From Magnolia sinica (taxonomy: Eukaryota; Streptophyta; Magnoliopsida; Magnoliales; Magnoliaceae), in contig NC_080577.1 in NCBI RefSeq assembly GCF_029962835.1, positions 3,472,001-3,536,000 of the forward strand: a stretch of DNA of 64,000 bases, in the 5' to 3' direction. The position numbers and the translations under genes are program-made. The notes under the pieces are model-generated. The model saw only the letters and a list, made by a program, of their open reading frames with translations, had not been told where the DNA came from and ran no database searches. Every line of letters begins with the position of its first letter. Position 1 is the first letter of the stretch. Shown piece by piece: positions 46,871 to 59,500 of this stretch.

Positions 46871-49800
46871 CAGATCCACTTTGTACACCAGCCAATATGC
46901 TTCCGAAAACCAGCAGCTAAATCACTGTATGCCAACCATGCCTGCTACTACTCTCTCTCTGTTTCCCTCTCCAGCGTAGAAATTGAGCCCCAAAACCCAA
47001 CAGCTCTCCCTGTATATTTCTCTCCACCAGAGAAATCCTATAAAAATTCCAAAACCCACCGCAAGACATCTGGCTAACCTTCTTCTTACCTTCTTCTTCA
47101 ACAAAAAGGGAGCGACAAAGAGACAGATATAAAGAGAGATAGAGAAATAGAGTTAGGGCTCAGGTGTACATTGGGCGGAGTTTTTTGGCGCCAAACAAAA
47201 AGCCAAAGATGCATGGAGAAAGAATTTTACAAAAATGAGGGATATTTATATCCCGGGTCGGGTCGGGTCGGCTCGGACCCTTTCGGTCCGGGTTTCGAAT
47301 CGGTTCTGTTCGGATACACCCCTATCCGAATCCGATCAGCAAAATGACCGGACCTCGATGGACAGATTCGATCATGGCCGATCTAGACCATTGGTTCTGT
47401 TTGGAACGGTATCGAGTCGGGTCGGATCGGGTCGGATCCACCGGATCGGATCCAACTTGCCCACCTCTAGTGGTGTACCATACACCACAAGTTCTATGGC
47501 CCCACGGTGAGGTATGTGTTATATCTAAACCATCCATCAATTAAGCAACATCGTTGTAAGGTTTCAGCCAAAAAATAATAATGATATAGATCCAAAACTA
47601 AAATACCCACGGACTGCGTAAAGTAGTGGTGTCTATCGTTGAAACCTTTTTGAGTCATAGGAGTTTTGGATCATTCTATTTGTTTTTTTTCCCAACATCC
47701 AAGCTTATGTGACCTTATGGACAAGTTGGATGGAAAATAAATATTTTGGCGGGCCTTATGAATGTTTTAATGGTGAGAATCATTATCCACTGTTATTTGT
47801 GGTGTGGTTCACTTGAAATTAAGATATTACTCTTTTTTTTGGCTAATACTCTAAAATTATCTAACCAAATGGGCAGAGGGTGTGGATATAACAAAAACAT
47901 CAGTGGAAAGCCATGAAAGTCTTAGATCAAGCCAATACGATATTCATGTTTTCATTTTCAATGGTAGGAGCTCAATTCCTATTCCCTAATGCGGTACACA
48001 TGAGCTTTTTACTTCTCTAATCTATGCATTCTTTTTTAGTATCCTTACCGTTGTACCGACCTCCTTAAAGGTCGACTTGTCTTCAGATGTAGACGCCCCT
48101 CGTGGCCCAAACCTCATTGGGTTCATGCTGATTTGTAGAGTTGCTCCATTCCATAAGTTAACCTATTGACTTATTTATTTTTTCCCCAACAAGCCATAAG
48201 TTTTTTTATTAAATTAATACCTACGTGGTATCTTCATCCAGGTCTTTGTAACCTCATAAACTGGTTGGATGTAAAATTAATTTACCAGTGGCCCTAATAA
48301 GTTTTTAATGGGAGTGTTCAATGACCACGTTTTATGTGGCATGGCTTGCCTAAGATTTGAATTGCTTCAATTTTGAAATCATGTGTTAAAATAAGCTATT
48401 AGAATTGATGGACCACATGAATGTAAGGCACACACATCACAGTAGGCCCCATGATAAGGGATCCACTAAGGTCATGTCAATGGCTACCATTGTGAAACTC
48501 CTTCATTCTCTGGTTATGATAATTGTTTTCCGTAAGTGTGCAAATCCATCCCATCCATGATGTGGGGTTACCACGTGGATGCCGGGGCATGAAAATTAGG
48601 CCACTCAGGTCACCACGGGATGTGGGTCCAACCCATGACATACTTTGGCCCTGGACCATGTGCGTCTTTAAGTGGTCAATGGACACGCCGGTAACTTATG
48701 TCCCTTCATTCTGATAGTAAGAAATTGTACATGTCACATGCATGAACTCAAATTAAACTTATTAGACTGTGGAACTTAACATCGTTAGGCTATATTCCTA
48801 AAATTAGGTTGGTTGAACAATCTTAACTTCTGATTATGGCCCATTGAATGGTTTTCATCTATAACCCTTCAATAAATGCTCGCCTATCCAATAATCAGAT
48901 AATTATACAAGTAGGATCCTTTGATTATGTCTACTCTTGGACCAATAATTGCAACAATTTATAATTTGAATTATTTGTATTCCACCTATGCATTTTCTAA
49001 TTAATAATCATTTATGTACTGTCCATCATCTTCTACCAAAGCATGGATTTATCCATTGTGATGTGTGGATTTTATCTACATCGTCCATCCATTTTCACGT
49101 CTCATTTTAGGTCGTGAGCATAAAAATGAGGTAAATCCCGGGCTCAAGTGAGCTGCTCCATAAGTAATTGTGTTAGAAACTGCCATTGTAGAAATCTTCT
49201 TTTGAGTTTGGTGTGATATTTATTTGCCATCAAATCTCTTCATAAGGTCTTATATGACTAGGCCAACGAGAAACACACACATCGCTTGATACTGATGTGG
49301 GCCCAAGAAGTTTTCAATTGTAAGAAATCACTTGTTACCATAGATTTGGATGAATTTGGGGATTTTAAATCCCCTTATATGTTTGGCACCGTGAAGTAAT
49401 TGGGGTTTCAAATCTAGGAGATTTCAAATCCTTTCAAATAAGGGGTTTGAATTCAATCTAAAAGTTAGGATTACATTTTAAAATGTTACAAGAATTGCAC
49501 GTGCAATATGTGTGTCACTAGGCTACTAATTTATTGGGCACATGAGCCATTAAAGATATTCCAAAATTGTTTGATTACCAACTACATCACTAAAAATACT
49601 TTAATACGGCGACTCCATCCAAATATCATACATGTAAATCAAAGGTTAAATTGATTAGTCACTTGATATAAGCCTATGCTTGTGGCCATCCAAGACTTAG
49701 AATTTCATCATTTTTGCCCAAAGTGTATGTTCCATCCAAATTATTACAACCACCCTGTCAAACATGACATAAGTAAACTAATTAGAGATATTAAAGTTCA

Positions 49801-50551
49801 TTTAGTAATTGAATTCAAACTCTTAGGTATTCCAAATCTAGGGAATTTTTAATCCACCGTGCTAAACAGGCCTAAGAGTTTGATCCCCACCGTGTGGTCC
49901 ACTTAAACCATGGATTTGTCTCATTTTTTGGGCTCATAATCTATAATGACACGGCAAAGTGGACGGACGGTGGGGATAAAAACCCATAGATTACGGTGGC
50001 CCCTCAGAGCCAAGCCTGTCCCCATTTGTCCCTAGCTGGGGACAGGTGGGGCAGCGCCCAAGCCACGTCCGTCCGACAGCGGGGTTCCTCGTTGATTATA
50101 TTCCTCTGGGCCCAAGTAGGACATTCACATCCACAAGATCTACCCCTTTATTCCCGCCCGCGTGCAACGTCTGTAGGAAATCCGATCCTTGTAATAGGTG
50201 GGCGCTATCATCAAGATCATTTTCCACAAAATCCAAAGCGATCCATTTATCAGGTGGGCCACACTCCTACATAAGTCATAGAGTCGGTTGTCTATTGCTT
50301 CCGATGTTATTTCCCCACCTGATGAATGAATCTGCCAAAAATTTGAAATAGCTGATCATCCCGGTGTCAGTTACTCTTTTTCACGGCTGTGATATTCTAC
50401 ACATATATTTGGCCGGAAAGAAAGGGTTGTATGTGGAAGTTCACCTGCAGGGGATGTATCTTCTTGCTGTAATTTCAGAAGTGATTGTCTTCCCCAATGG
50501 CAGTCTCTCTTCCCTTTCTCTCCCGTCTTCCCTCCAAAACCAGTTAGAAGA

Positions 50552-50555
<4 letters not shown>
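46871..50555. other. MITE field and ATG6 upstream region, no gene recognised
   Basis: No coding domain seen. It holds a hAT-like remnant at about 47245-47476 (GGGTCGGGTCGGGTCGG to TTGCCCACCTCTAG), a Mutator-like MITE at about 47490-47900 with a further half copy to about 48450, and a copy of the TGATACTCTGG-type MITE at about 48700-49040. Next is a MITE whose halves (49040-49330 and 49875-50010) are split by an AT-rich, Tourist-like insertion ending GCTAAACAGGCC and bounded by TAAG. The stretch 50010-50555 should contain the ATG6 promoter and leader. Confidence 0.5.

Positions 50556-50590
<35 letters not shown>
50556..50590 (+). repeat. (GA)n directly upstream of the ATG6 start codon
   Basis: 35 nt of GA repeat ending exactly at the base before the ATG. 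GA repeats in 5' leaders are bound by plant GAGA-binding BPC proteins; a role here is inferred. Confidence 0.9.
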
Positions 50591-50594
<4 letters not shown>

Positions 50595-53500
50595 AGACGG
50601 AGGATCCTTGTACTGCAGCAGATAAAGGCCGCGGCAGTTTTCCTGTAGACCCGAATCTCCCTCGATGGGTTTGCCAGAACTGTCGCCACTCCCTCTGCGT
50701 CGCTGGCGTTGATTCCTACGCGGACAAGTTCTTCAATGACTCCTCTTCTCGCTCCGGTTAGGGTTTCGATTCCCCTCTCTCTCTCTCTCTCTCTCTCGAA
50801 TTTCTCGTTGCTTATCCGGTTAGGGTTTTGATTCCCCTCTTTCTTGAATTTCTCGTTGATTACACCCATTTTTATTAAAAATGTTGAATTGATGATCGCC
50901 TTCATCCAATGATCCACTTCAGACGATTTTTTCTTCCAAAGAAATGGATCCCTCGATCTTGTATATTGTCCTACTTCAATAGTTGGGTGCCGAATACTAC
51001 TTTTTGCATGAGCGGTGGGGCTGTGGATCCAGACCATCGACGGCCATCAAAAGGATAGTGAAAATTTACACAGGCCCTTTGAACAACATAAGGGCCTGTT
51101 TGGTAGCCACTTAAAAAAATGAGTTCATCTCATTTTATTTAATATCAATTATGTATTAGAGATTATGTACATTGCCAGTTCTCAGGATTATTTTAATCCC
51201 TAGCAAAAAGAGAGATATCTAATACATTATCATGATTAACTAAAAATGAGTTGGAACTCATTTTTAAGTCAGTACACCTCATTTTTAAGTCACCACACGC
51301 CTGAAGATGGTTCATCTCAGTTTTGTTAACTATAATAATGTATTAGAGATCATGCTTTAAGATACATAATCATGATGAACTAAAATGAGAATAACCCATT
51401 TTCAGGCGTCTAACAACATGCCCTAAGTTGTTCAATCTAAATTATCTATTTAGATATCTTTGCAAGAACATCTCCGAATGGTGATCCCTGTGGATTGTGC
51501 CATTTAATAAGTGCACAATCATCTCACTGGGCATTTAATACACTATTGTTGATCACCATAATTGCGGAACAACCAACAAATGAAGTTTGAAATTACTGAA
51601 TATGGAAATGTGAAGGGAAAAACTGAATTTCTATTCAATGGCTAAGAGGTTTAATCAAGGAATTACATCCTTTACGGAGGATAAGCCTAGTCAAAACATT
51701 CTTCCAGATTTTATGATCTTTCATCAAACTTTTTAGATTATCATCATAAAAGCCTTTAGATGAATCACTACAGTCAACAGCCACCACTCTACAACCAAAC
51801 CCTTATTCGTTTCTCCATCCAAGAAATAGAACAAATAAACCTTGTGAAACAACTAAACCCTTGTTCTTTATCGATGTAGCACACATGGTGAGGCACATTT
51901 TTGTTACAAATGGGCACATCTGCAAGACGTGATAGGGCTTGATGTGTGTGATTTGGCAATGACACGTGGTTGGAAAATTAAAGACTCTAAAGAGAGTCAA
52001 GCCATTCTTCACTGTCCATATTCTCAATTTCTTCCATTTTCACCTTGGAATCCAAGTATCTTGGTTGAAATCCATTTCCATGTATCAAAGTCACCCATAT
52101 ACATGGATTTTCACTTATTTTATAGCTAATCTATTGAAAAAATGAATCCAGAAAAAAAGAAAGGAAAAGAAAAGAAAAGATTTTGCTCACATTTAGGGTT
52201 CTGGCCAGAAATCCCTCCCAGATAATGATTTTTCACCAAATTTATGTTTTGTATGGGAAACAACTCTAGTGGAGTTGTTAAAACACAATTATGGATGGGA
52301 CTAAACAAAATATTTTGAAAAAAGAAAACTGTATTGGTGGTTAACTACCTCATCTCTTGTGTGTAAGGTATTAACTGAGTATTGAGCAAGTGGTTCAGGA
52401 CAAGCACACTGGCTTATATCAAGTTTCACTTCTGAAGTTAATTCTCATATTTGTTTCAAATAAGCTTGCAACTCATTCAATCTTTATATGGCCACAACTA
52501 AGTGTGTGCATTAACACCACTAAGACTAAAAGTCAAACTATCTGTCACCTCCCACCATTTAAAGGCATCGGAGGGAATTTAATGAGCATTCATCAACCCT
52601 TTTTAAAATTTTGGAGGCAGACATGCACACGGTGCTTGCAAACATGTCCCCTTCTATTTTAGTTTCTGCTGTGAACATAGAATTCATATTACTTCATCAT
52701 CATCATAATTATAACCTTGTTCCAACAGTTTGGGGTCAGATTGATTCTATCACAATTGCTTTAAAGAAGTTCAATGATTGGCTGCCTACTGAACATCAAC
52801 CCTCTTTTACCCGGGATGGGGACCAGCCGGCATATCATCACCAGGCAAAGCTGTACATAGAATTCATATTATTTGAAGGAAAATTTTCAGATAGCAGTTT
52901 TCTATTTCAGCTTTGTACTGCATTATTTTTAATAATTTCTTTTGGGGTTTGTAAGTTGGAAATATTTAGAGCATATTGATCAATGCTGTTACAATTCCAT
53001 CACTATTTTGTTGCAGAATTTTCATTTTCTTCTTTCGTTATTTCTTCTTATGTGGTATGTTCAGATCTTGAACATTTGAGAACATAAATGTTATTGGTTT
53101 CAATTTCTTTGAATTTTGTGCATGTTGCTATTGTTTTGTCTCTCTCACATGCATTAGCTATGGATGAGTATTTATGCAGGTATGCAGGCCTCCTCGGTAC
53201 ATGGGGCAGGAAGTGTGTTGGGTTCGACCCGGATGGACCATTCGTTTGTTGTGCTGCCGAAGCAAAGAAGTCAGCCTCATGGGGTCCCCCCTCGTCCTCG
53301 CACCGGAGCTGCACAGCCTGATGCTAGCCAGTCTGGGAAGACGATGGAAGAGTCATTTGTGGTATTGCCTCCTGCTGCTGCTTCCATGTACAAGCCTGCA
53401 TCTGAAGGGGGTGGTACCCATTTACTGACTCCTGGCGGAAGCCCCAGTGGTCCTTTGCAGGCGAACAATTCTGGGTTCCACTCGAGTATAACTGTATTGA

Positions 53501-56500
53501 AGCGTGCATTCGATATCGCCACTGCCCAAACACAGGTGTGAATTGCTTCCAGGTTTCATCTGCAAATTTTAAAGGTCATTTTTTGGCATCCTTGCTTGGG
53601 CTGTAGATAAAATTTCAGCCTCTGAGCATTTTATGTTTATGCGCATGAGCTTGTGCATGTCTTTTCAGGTTGATCAACCTTTATGTTTGGAATGTATGCG
53701 TGTGTTGTCTGATAAACTCGATAAAGAGGTCGAAGACGTGAACAGGGACATTAAAGCATATGAAGCCTGTCTTCAACGACTTGAGCTGGAGTCCCGTGAT
53801 GCTCTTAGCGAAGCTGATTTCCTTCGCGAAAAAAAGAAGGTGCCTGTTTGATGAATGCTGCTTTCATTTTATTTGAATTTGGTAAATGCTTGGTCATGGC
53901 TAGTTCATCATTAGAAACAAATGCTTTCCTTCTGTTATTAGTAGACAAGCTCATCTGTTTATTTGAAAATGCAACAGACTCCGTAATGAACAACTTGAGG
54001 CTACATACACCTTGATATTTTTATTAAGCTATGGGATTTGAAGGGAATATTTTATCCTTAACTCAGAGTGAAAAGATCTGCAGTTTCCTGATTATTGATG
54101 ATTTCATTCCTCTGTCGTTGTTAGAAGCTCTGGAGTACCCCATCTGAACAACACTTGTAGAGATGTCATGGAAATCACATGCTTTTAGAAATTTACTTTT
54201 TGTGTATAGTTGTGGTCCATTGCTCTAACTATAACTAAATACTCAAACTTGAGTGAGAAAAACTGTATAAGATAGACATCTATTCTTCTCAACATCTTTG
54301 CCAAGTAACACGAGCTTAAGCATCTCTATGCACCCCCATTCCAAGATCTTTAGTTTATTTATTTTTTATGCTACTGAAGGTTGAAGAAGAAGAAAGGAGG
54401 CTTGAAGCAGCCATTGAAGAAGCTGAGAAACAGTGTGCATCAGTAGATACTGAGCGAATGGAATTAGAATTAAAATCAAAGCGCTTCAAAGAACTGGAGG
54501 AACGGTGGGTGCTCAACATTTTTATGGTTATGCATGAGTCATGCCTTTGCATTAACTGTTTCATGGACTTGATGACAATGAGCACTTCCAGTGACTGCAG
54601 ATTTGTGGAACTTTTTACGTAAAGTGGATTAGAATGATCATCTTTTCACAACATTCTTCCTGTTTACAAATTTGCATATCGGAGGATACTTCATTATTGC
54701 TTTGTTTTAAAAGTACTTTTCATGGATTTCTTTTTCATTTTCTTTTAAAATTTGTGAACATGTATTTTGTTTTTATCAATCCATCATATGGAAGTCTTAG
54801 ATGCTAAATAGTTACCTCTATGAGTTCAAATGTTGCAGGTACTGGCATGAATTCAACAATTTTCAGTTTCAGTTAACTTCACATCAGGTGTGTTTCTTAT
54901 CATAGTTCCTCACCACCCCCCCTCTCTTTATACATTCCTTATTCACTTCCAAAAGTCTCTTGTAACTCCTTCAATTCATGGACCCAGCATTCTTCTTCCG
55001 GAACAGAGGATAAATTTGACAGAAATGCTATAAGTTTTGAGTCCTTACTGTTTCGGTTGGTGTATAGCATTTGTAGTATGTTGCTATACCTAAGATGTAC
55101 ATAATTTTGTGATAATTTTCCATGTTGTTTACGACCATTCTTGGAGGACGTGATAATCATCATAATCTAAGCCTTATCCCAACTAATTGGGGTTAGCTAC
55201 TCGAATCCTGTAATTGCTATTCCACTCTATCACGGACCATATTCCCAGTTAAACCATGTCCCATAGTCTTTCTTACTACCTCCTTGCATCCTTTGGATTT
55301 TCCTCTTGCCCCTTTTGAGCCTTCAACTTCAACTCACTCCTAGCTGGTGCAGTTCTTGCCTCTCGATGTCTCCATCGCACATAGCCAAACCATCCAAGTC
55401 TACTTACATCATCTTATTACCTATTGGTGCTACTACTAGGTACCTTTAGCGCATTCATTTCTAATTGTACCCTTACTCGTTTTGCCACAAATCCATCTCA
55501 ACATCGTCATTGCAGTTATGCTCATCCTATGAGCATGCTGTTCCTAACTGCGCAACATTCTGTCCCATAAAGCATGGCCGGTCTAATAGCTATCCTATAA
55601 GATTTCTCCTTAAGTTTGATTGGTACGTGACGATCACATAAAACTTCAGTTCGGAGGGCCTGATAATCATGAAAACAAAGACATTATGATGTGAATGCAA
55701 ACATATGAGTGTGTGAGTATGGATATGTGGTTTGTGTGGCTTTATGCACTAGTGTAAGAATAAAACAATCTTAAGTAATTAAAACATGTACAGATTCCTT
55801 AATGAACCCCAAATGGGTGGGACAAGGTTATGATGATGACAATGAAGCAATAAAATGCTAACCAAAAACTTGATAATGGCTTTTACTAATTTCAAGCAGT
55901 GTTTAAATTGTCAGCGAAATTATTGAATTGTCGTCGATAATTTTGCTATTGTTGGCCCTTCAAAACCGAAAACTCCAAATTTCTCTCCCGGATATCGGCG
56001 AGATTTCGTCGATTTTTTCGAATTTCATGGATTTTTTTTTTCTTTCAAATTTTCGCCGATAAAATCGAGTGAGGGTAGAGCATAAATACTAGAAAAAAAT
56101 AGAAATACCTCTTTTCGGAAGATGAGAAGTGATTGGATTGCGTGCCAGTCTTCTAAAGTATGAAATAACACCCAAAAAAAAAAATCCAGGAATTTCGGTG
56201 AGCTTTTCCTAAATTTGTTGGGGTTTTCCATCAAAACTTCCTCCCATGCAATATTCTCATTCATGGAAAGAATCGGCGTTGGGAAGATGCTTTCTAACGT
56301 GATTTGAGGGTGAAAAAAAATCAGGATTTTATTCCCCTTTTGTTTACGAACGCAAAACAAACTTTAGGGGTTAAAAGACATCTTGGGTTCCTACTTTCCC
56401 TTTGCACGGAACTTAAGTTGCGCTTCGTGATTGTGCGTGACTCTGTTGTGTCCACCTCAATGCATGCTTTTCATTTCTCCATGTCATTTTAGGGCATTGG

Positions 56501-59500
56501 ACAAAAAACTAAAGTAGATCTAGGTTTTAGGTGGACCACACCACAAGAAACAATGGTCATTAAATACCCACAATTAAAAACATCCCAAGGTCCACCATAA
56601 TGTTTATTTGCCATCTAAACTGTTCTCACAGTTTTCATTGCCTGATGGGAATTCTTCCGACAACGTTTGTTGGTCTTCCTTTATGCATTGGGAAACCCCA
56701 AAAATGCTTATGGGACAAAGTTATCGAGAGATTTGAGAAATACCTGGCCAGATGGAAGTGCAGATATTTATCCCTGGGAGGTCGTCTCACTTTGATAAAA
56801 TCAGCATTGTCTAACCTCCCCTTGTATTTCATGTCCTTATTCAAATGTCTAGCGTCGATCTTGGTAACTCTCGAAAGATTAAGAAGAGATTTCTTGTGGC
56901 ATGGAAAGTATGACAAGAAATTCCATTTGGTTGAATGGAAGGAGGTATGCAAGCAGTTTAAAGAAGGTGGTGCAAGGGTCAGAGATCTAAAAATTATGAA
57001 CAGGGCCCTTCCAGGCAAATGGACGGGGAGGCTGGGAATAGAAAATGGGACTTTGCGGAACTCGCTTATCAAAAGCAAGTATGGTAGTTCAGAGGGAGGT
57101 TGGTGGCCTAAAGATTCCTCTGCTTACAAAGCTTCGGCTCTTTGGAGAGGTATTCTATCCTCAAAGAGGGAGGTTCTAAAGGGGATTGACATTGCAATTG
57201 GTAAAGGTAAAAAACTCGCTTCTGGAAAGATATATGGGTGGGGGACTCATCTCTTAAAGAAGACTTCCCAAATATGTATCGACTCATTCTGAACCTTTCC
57301 ATCCTGGTGGCTGACTGCTACACTAAAGTTGGGGACGAAAATGTCTGAAACACCTTTTGCAGAAGAAATCTTCATGACTGGGAGATCGACGAATTTGTGG
57401 CCCTTCAACGTCGCATCACCACTTGTAAGCTAGGTCAGACGTGTGAAGATAGACTAGTTTGGAGGTGCGATAGATCAATTCCGTTCTCGGTCAAATCTCT
57501 TTACATATTTATAGATACAAACATCTCAGCGGTGGAAAAGTTCATGACAGGGAAAGTGTGGAAATTCAAAGTCCCCCCAAAAGTTTCGGTTTTCGCTTGG
57601 CTAGTTGGAAAGAAGAAAGTGTTGACTGTTGACAAGTTGAGGAAGAGGGGAATGCTAATCACAAACATCTGTCTCTGCTACATGGCCGAGGAGGAATCGA
57701 TGGATCACCTATTCGTTCATTGTCCCTACACTGCTCGGGTGTGGACAACTATCCTGAGTTTCTTCAACATTTCCTGGTGTCTCCCGAACTCTTCTGATGG
57801 TCTGTTAAAAGCCTGGTATGGGCCTAATATAGGAAAACAAAGAACCACGATATGGAGAATGTGCTTGTTGGCTGGTTGGTGGTCAGTACGGGAAGAAAGA
57901 AATGGGAGATGCTTCAATGGCATTTCAAAACTGCCGGGATTAGCAATCCAGAAAGTTCAGCAATACTTAGCAGAGTGGGCTTCTAATTTGGTTAATATAA
58001 AGGATTGTAATTTGTTTTACTTCGGAGGTCTTCCCTCTCACTAGCTTAGCGGGAGGATCCTCTCTTTTTGTACTTCGTTTTCTATCAATATAGTTCCTGT
58101 TATCTTTTTTTTTTATAAAAAGGTCACATCAACTTGGATGAAGGGAAAACACAAATATCAACTTAATCCAAAACTTTTCTGGCCCACAAAATGTTCTTAA
58201 TGGTCAACAACTATTGTTTCTGGTGGTATGGTCAATGGTCCACCTGAGATTAGGATTTGTTTCATTTTTTGACCCATACCTTAAAATGAGCTAGCAAAAC
58301 AGATGGATGGTGCATATATACAACACATTTATTGAGGTGGGCCCCATGGCTAGGTCCCACCCACATCGCTGGTTAGGGGCGACTTGCGAAAGCCTTTGAT
58401 AGGAACTTCTTGCGACAGGAAGCTAGGTGGGGCCGCGAGGGCCACCGTGATGTTTGTTAGAAATCCACCCCATTGGTTTGATTTTTCTAATGATGTTAGG
58501 ACATGGGCCAAAAAAAGAGGCATATCCAAAACTCAAGTTGGCTGCATGACAGGAAAAAAGTGGGTAGTTAAATGGCTATTGTTGAAACCACCCTGGGCTC
58601 CATTGTGATGTTTATATGCCATCTAAACCATTCATAAGGTCATCTTTTTTGGGATCAACTAAAAACACAAAAATATTAGCCTGGTTGGATATACTTATGT
58701 GGCCCCACAAATGTTTCAACGATGGACATTCAATCATCACTATTTTCTATTGTTTGGCCACTTGAGTTTTGGATTTGCCTCATTTTTGGGCCCATCTCCT
58801 AACATGGTTTGGCAAAACGGATGGATGGAGTGGATATCTCACAAACATCATGATGAGCCCCATAGTTTCCTGTTGTAGGATGTTCGTGTCGCGTGTGCAA
58901 AACTTTAGGGTTGTGTAAGTCTAAGCGACAAGAACCAACGATTTCGGTGGGACCTCGATAGTAGGGCCCACCTCAATGTATGTATTGTATATCTACGCCA
59001 TCCATATGGTTTGCTAGCTTATTTTAGGGAATGGTCCCAAAAATGAAGCAAACACAAATTTCAGGTGGACCACATGGTCCACATTGTAGGAAACAATGAT
59101 TATTGACCATTCGAAACCTTTTGTGGGACACAAAAGTTTTGGATCAAGCTAATATTTGTTTTTTCCTTTCATTCAGGTCTGTGTAACCGTATCAACAGGT
59201 TGGGTGGTCAATAAACATTATGGTGGACCCTAAGAAGTTTTCAATGACAGGCGTTCAATGACCATTATTTCTTGTTGTGTGGTGCACCTGAAATTTGTAT
59301 GTGCTTCATTTTTGAGACCATGCCCTAAAATAAGCTGGCAAAACATATGAACGGTGTGGATTGATGTGATGGTTGGATGGCTGTGATGGTTGGTTGGATG
59401 GATGGATAGATTAGATGGTTCAATGGATTGGCACGAGTAGAGGGGATGACTTGTGAACAATATTGCCACCATGGTAAGCAGTGCCAAACAGGTGTATATT

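Larger units (their letters stand above)
50757..53179 (+). other. ATG6 intron 1
   Basis: 2423 bp, starting GTTAGGG and ending TTTATGCAG. It contains a (CT)n tract at 50775-50797, a tandem copy of the donor region at about 50816-50862, the Tourist-like MITE at 51092-51423 and the SINE at 52692-52854. About 51430-52670 shows nothing recognisable. Confidence 0.85.

Noticed and set aside
50441-51037. 198-residue open frame on the minus strand
   Set aside because: It lies antisense to ATG6 exon 1 and includes translated GA/CT repeats; no domain is visible.
53048-53533. Open frames on both strands around ATG6 exon 2
   Set aside because: Only the plus-strand frame with [14 protein letters not shown] has conserved ATG6 sequence and joins the neighbouring exons in phase; the others are shadows.
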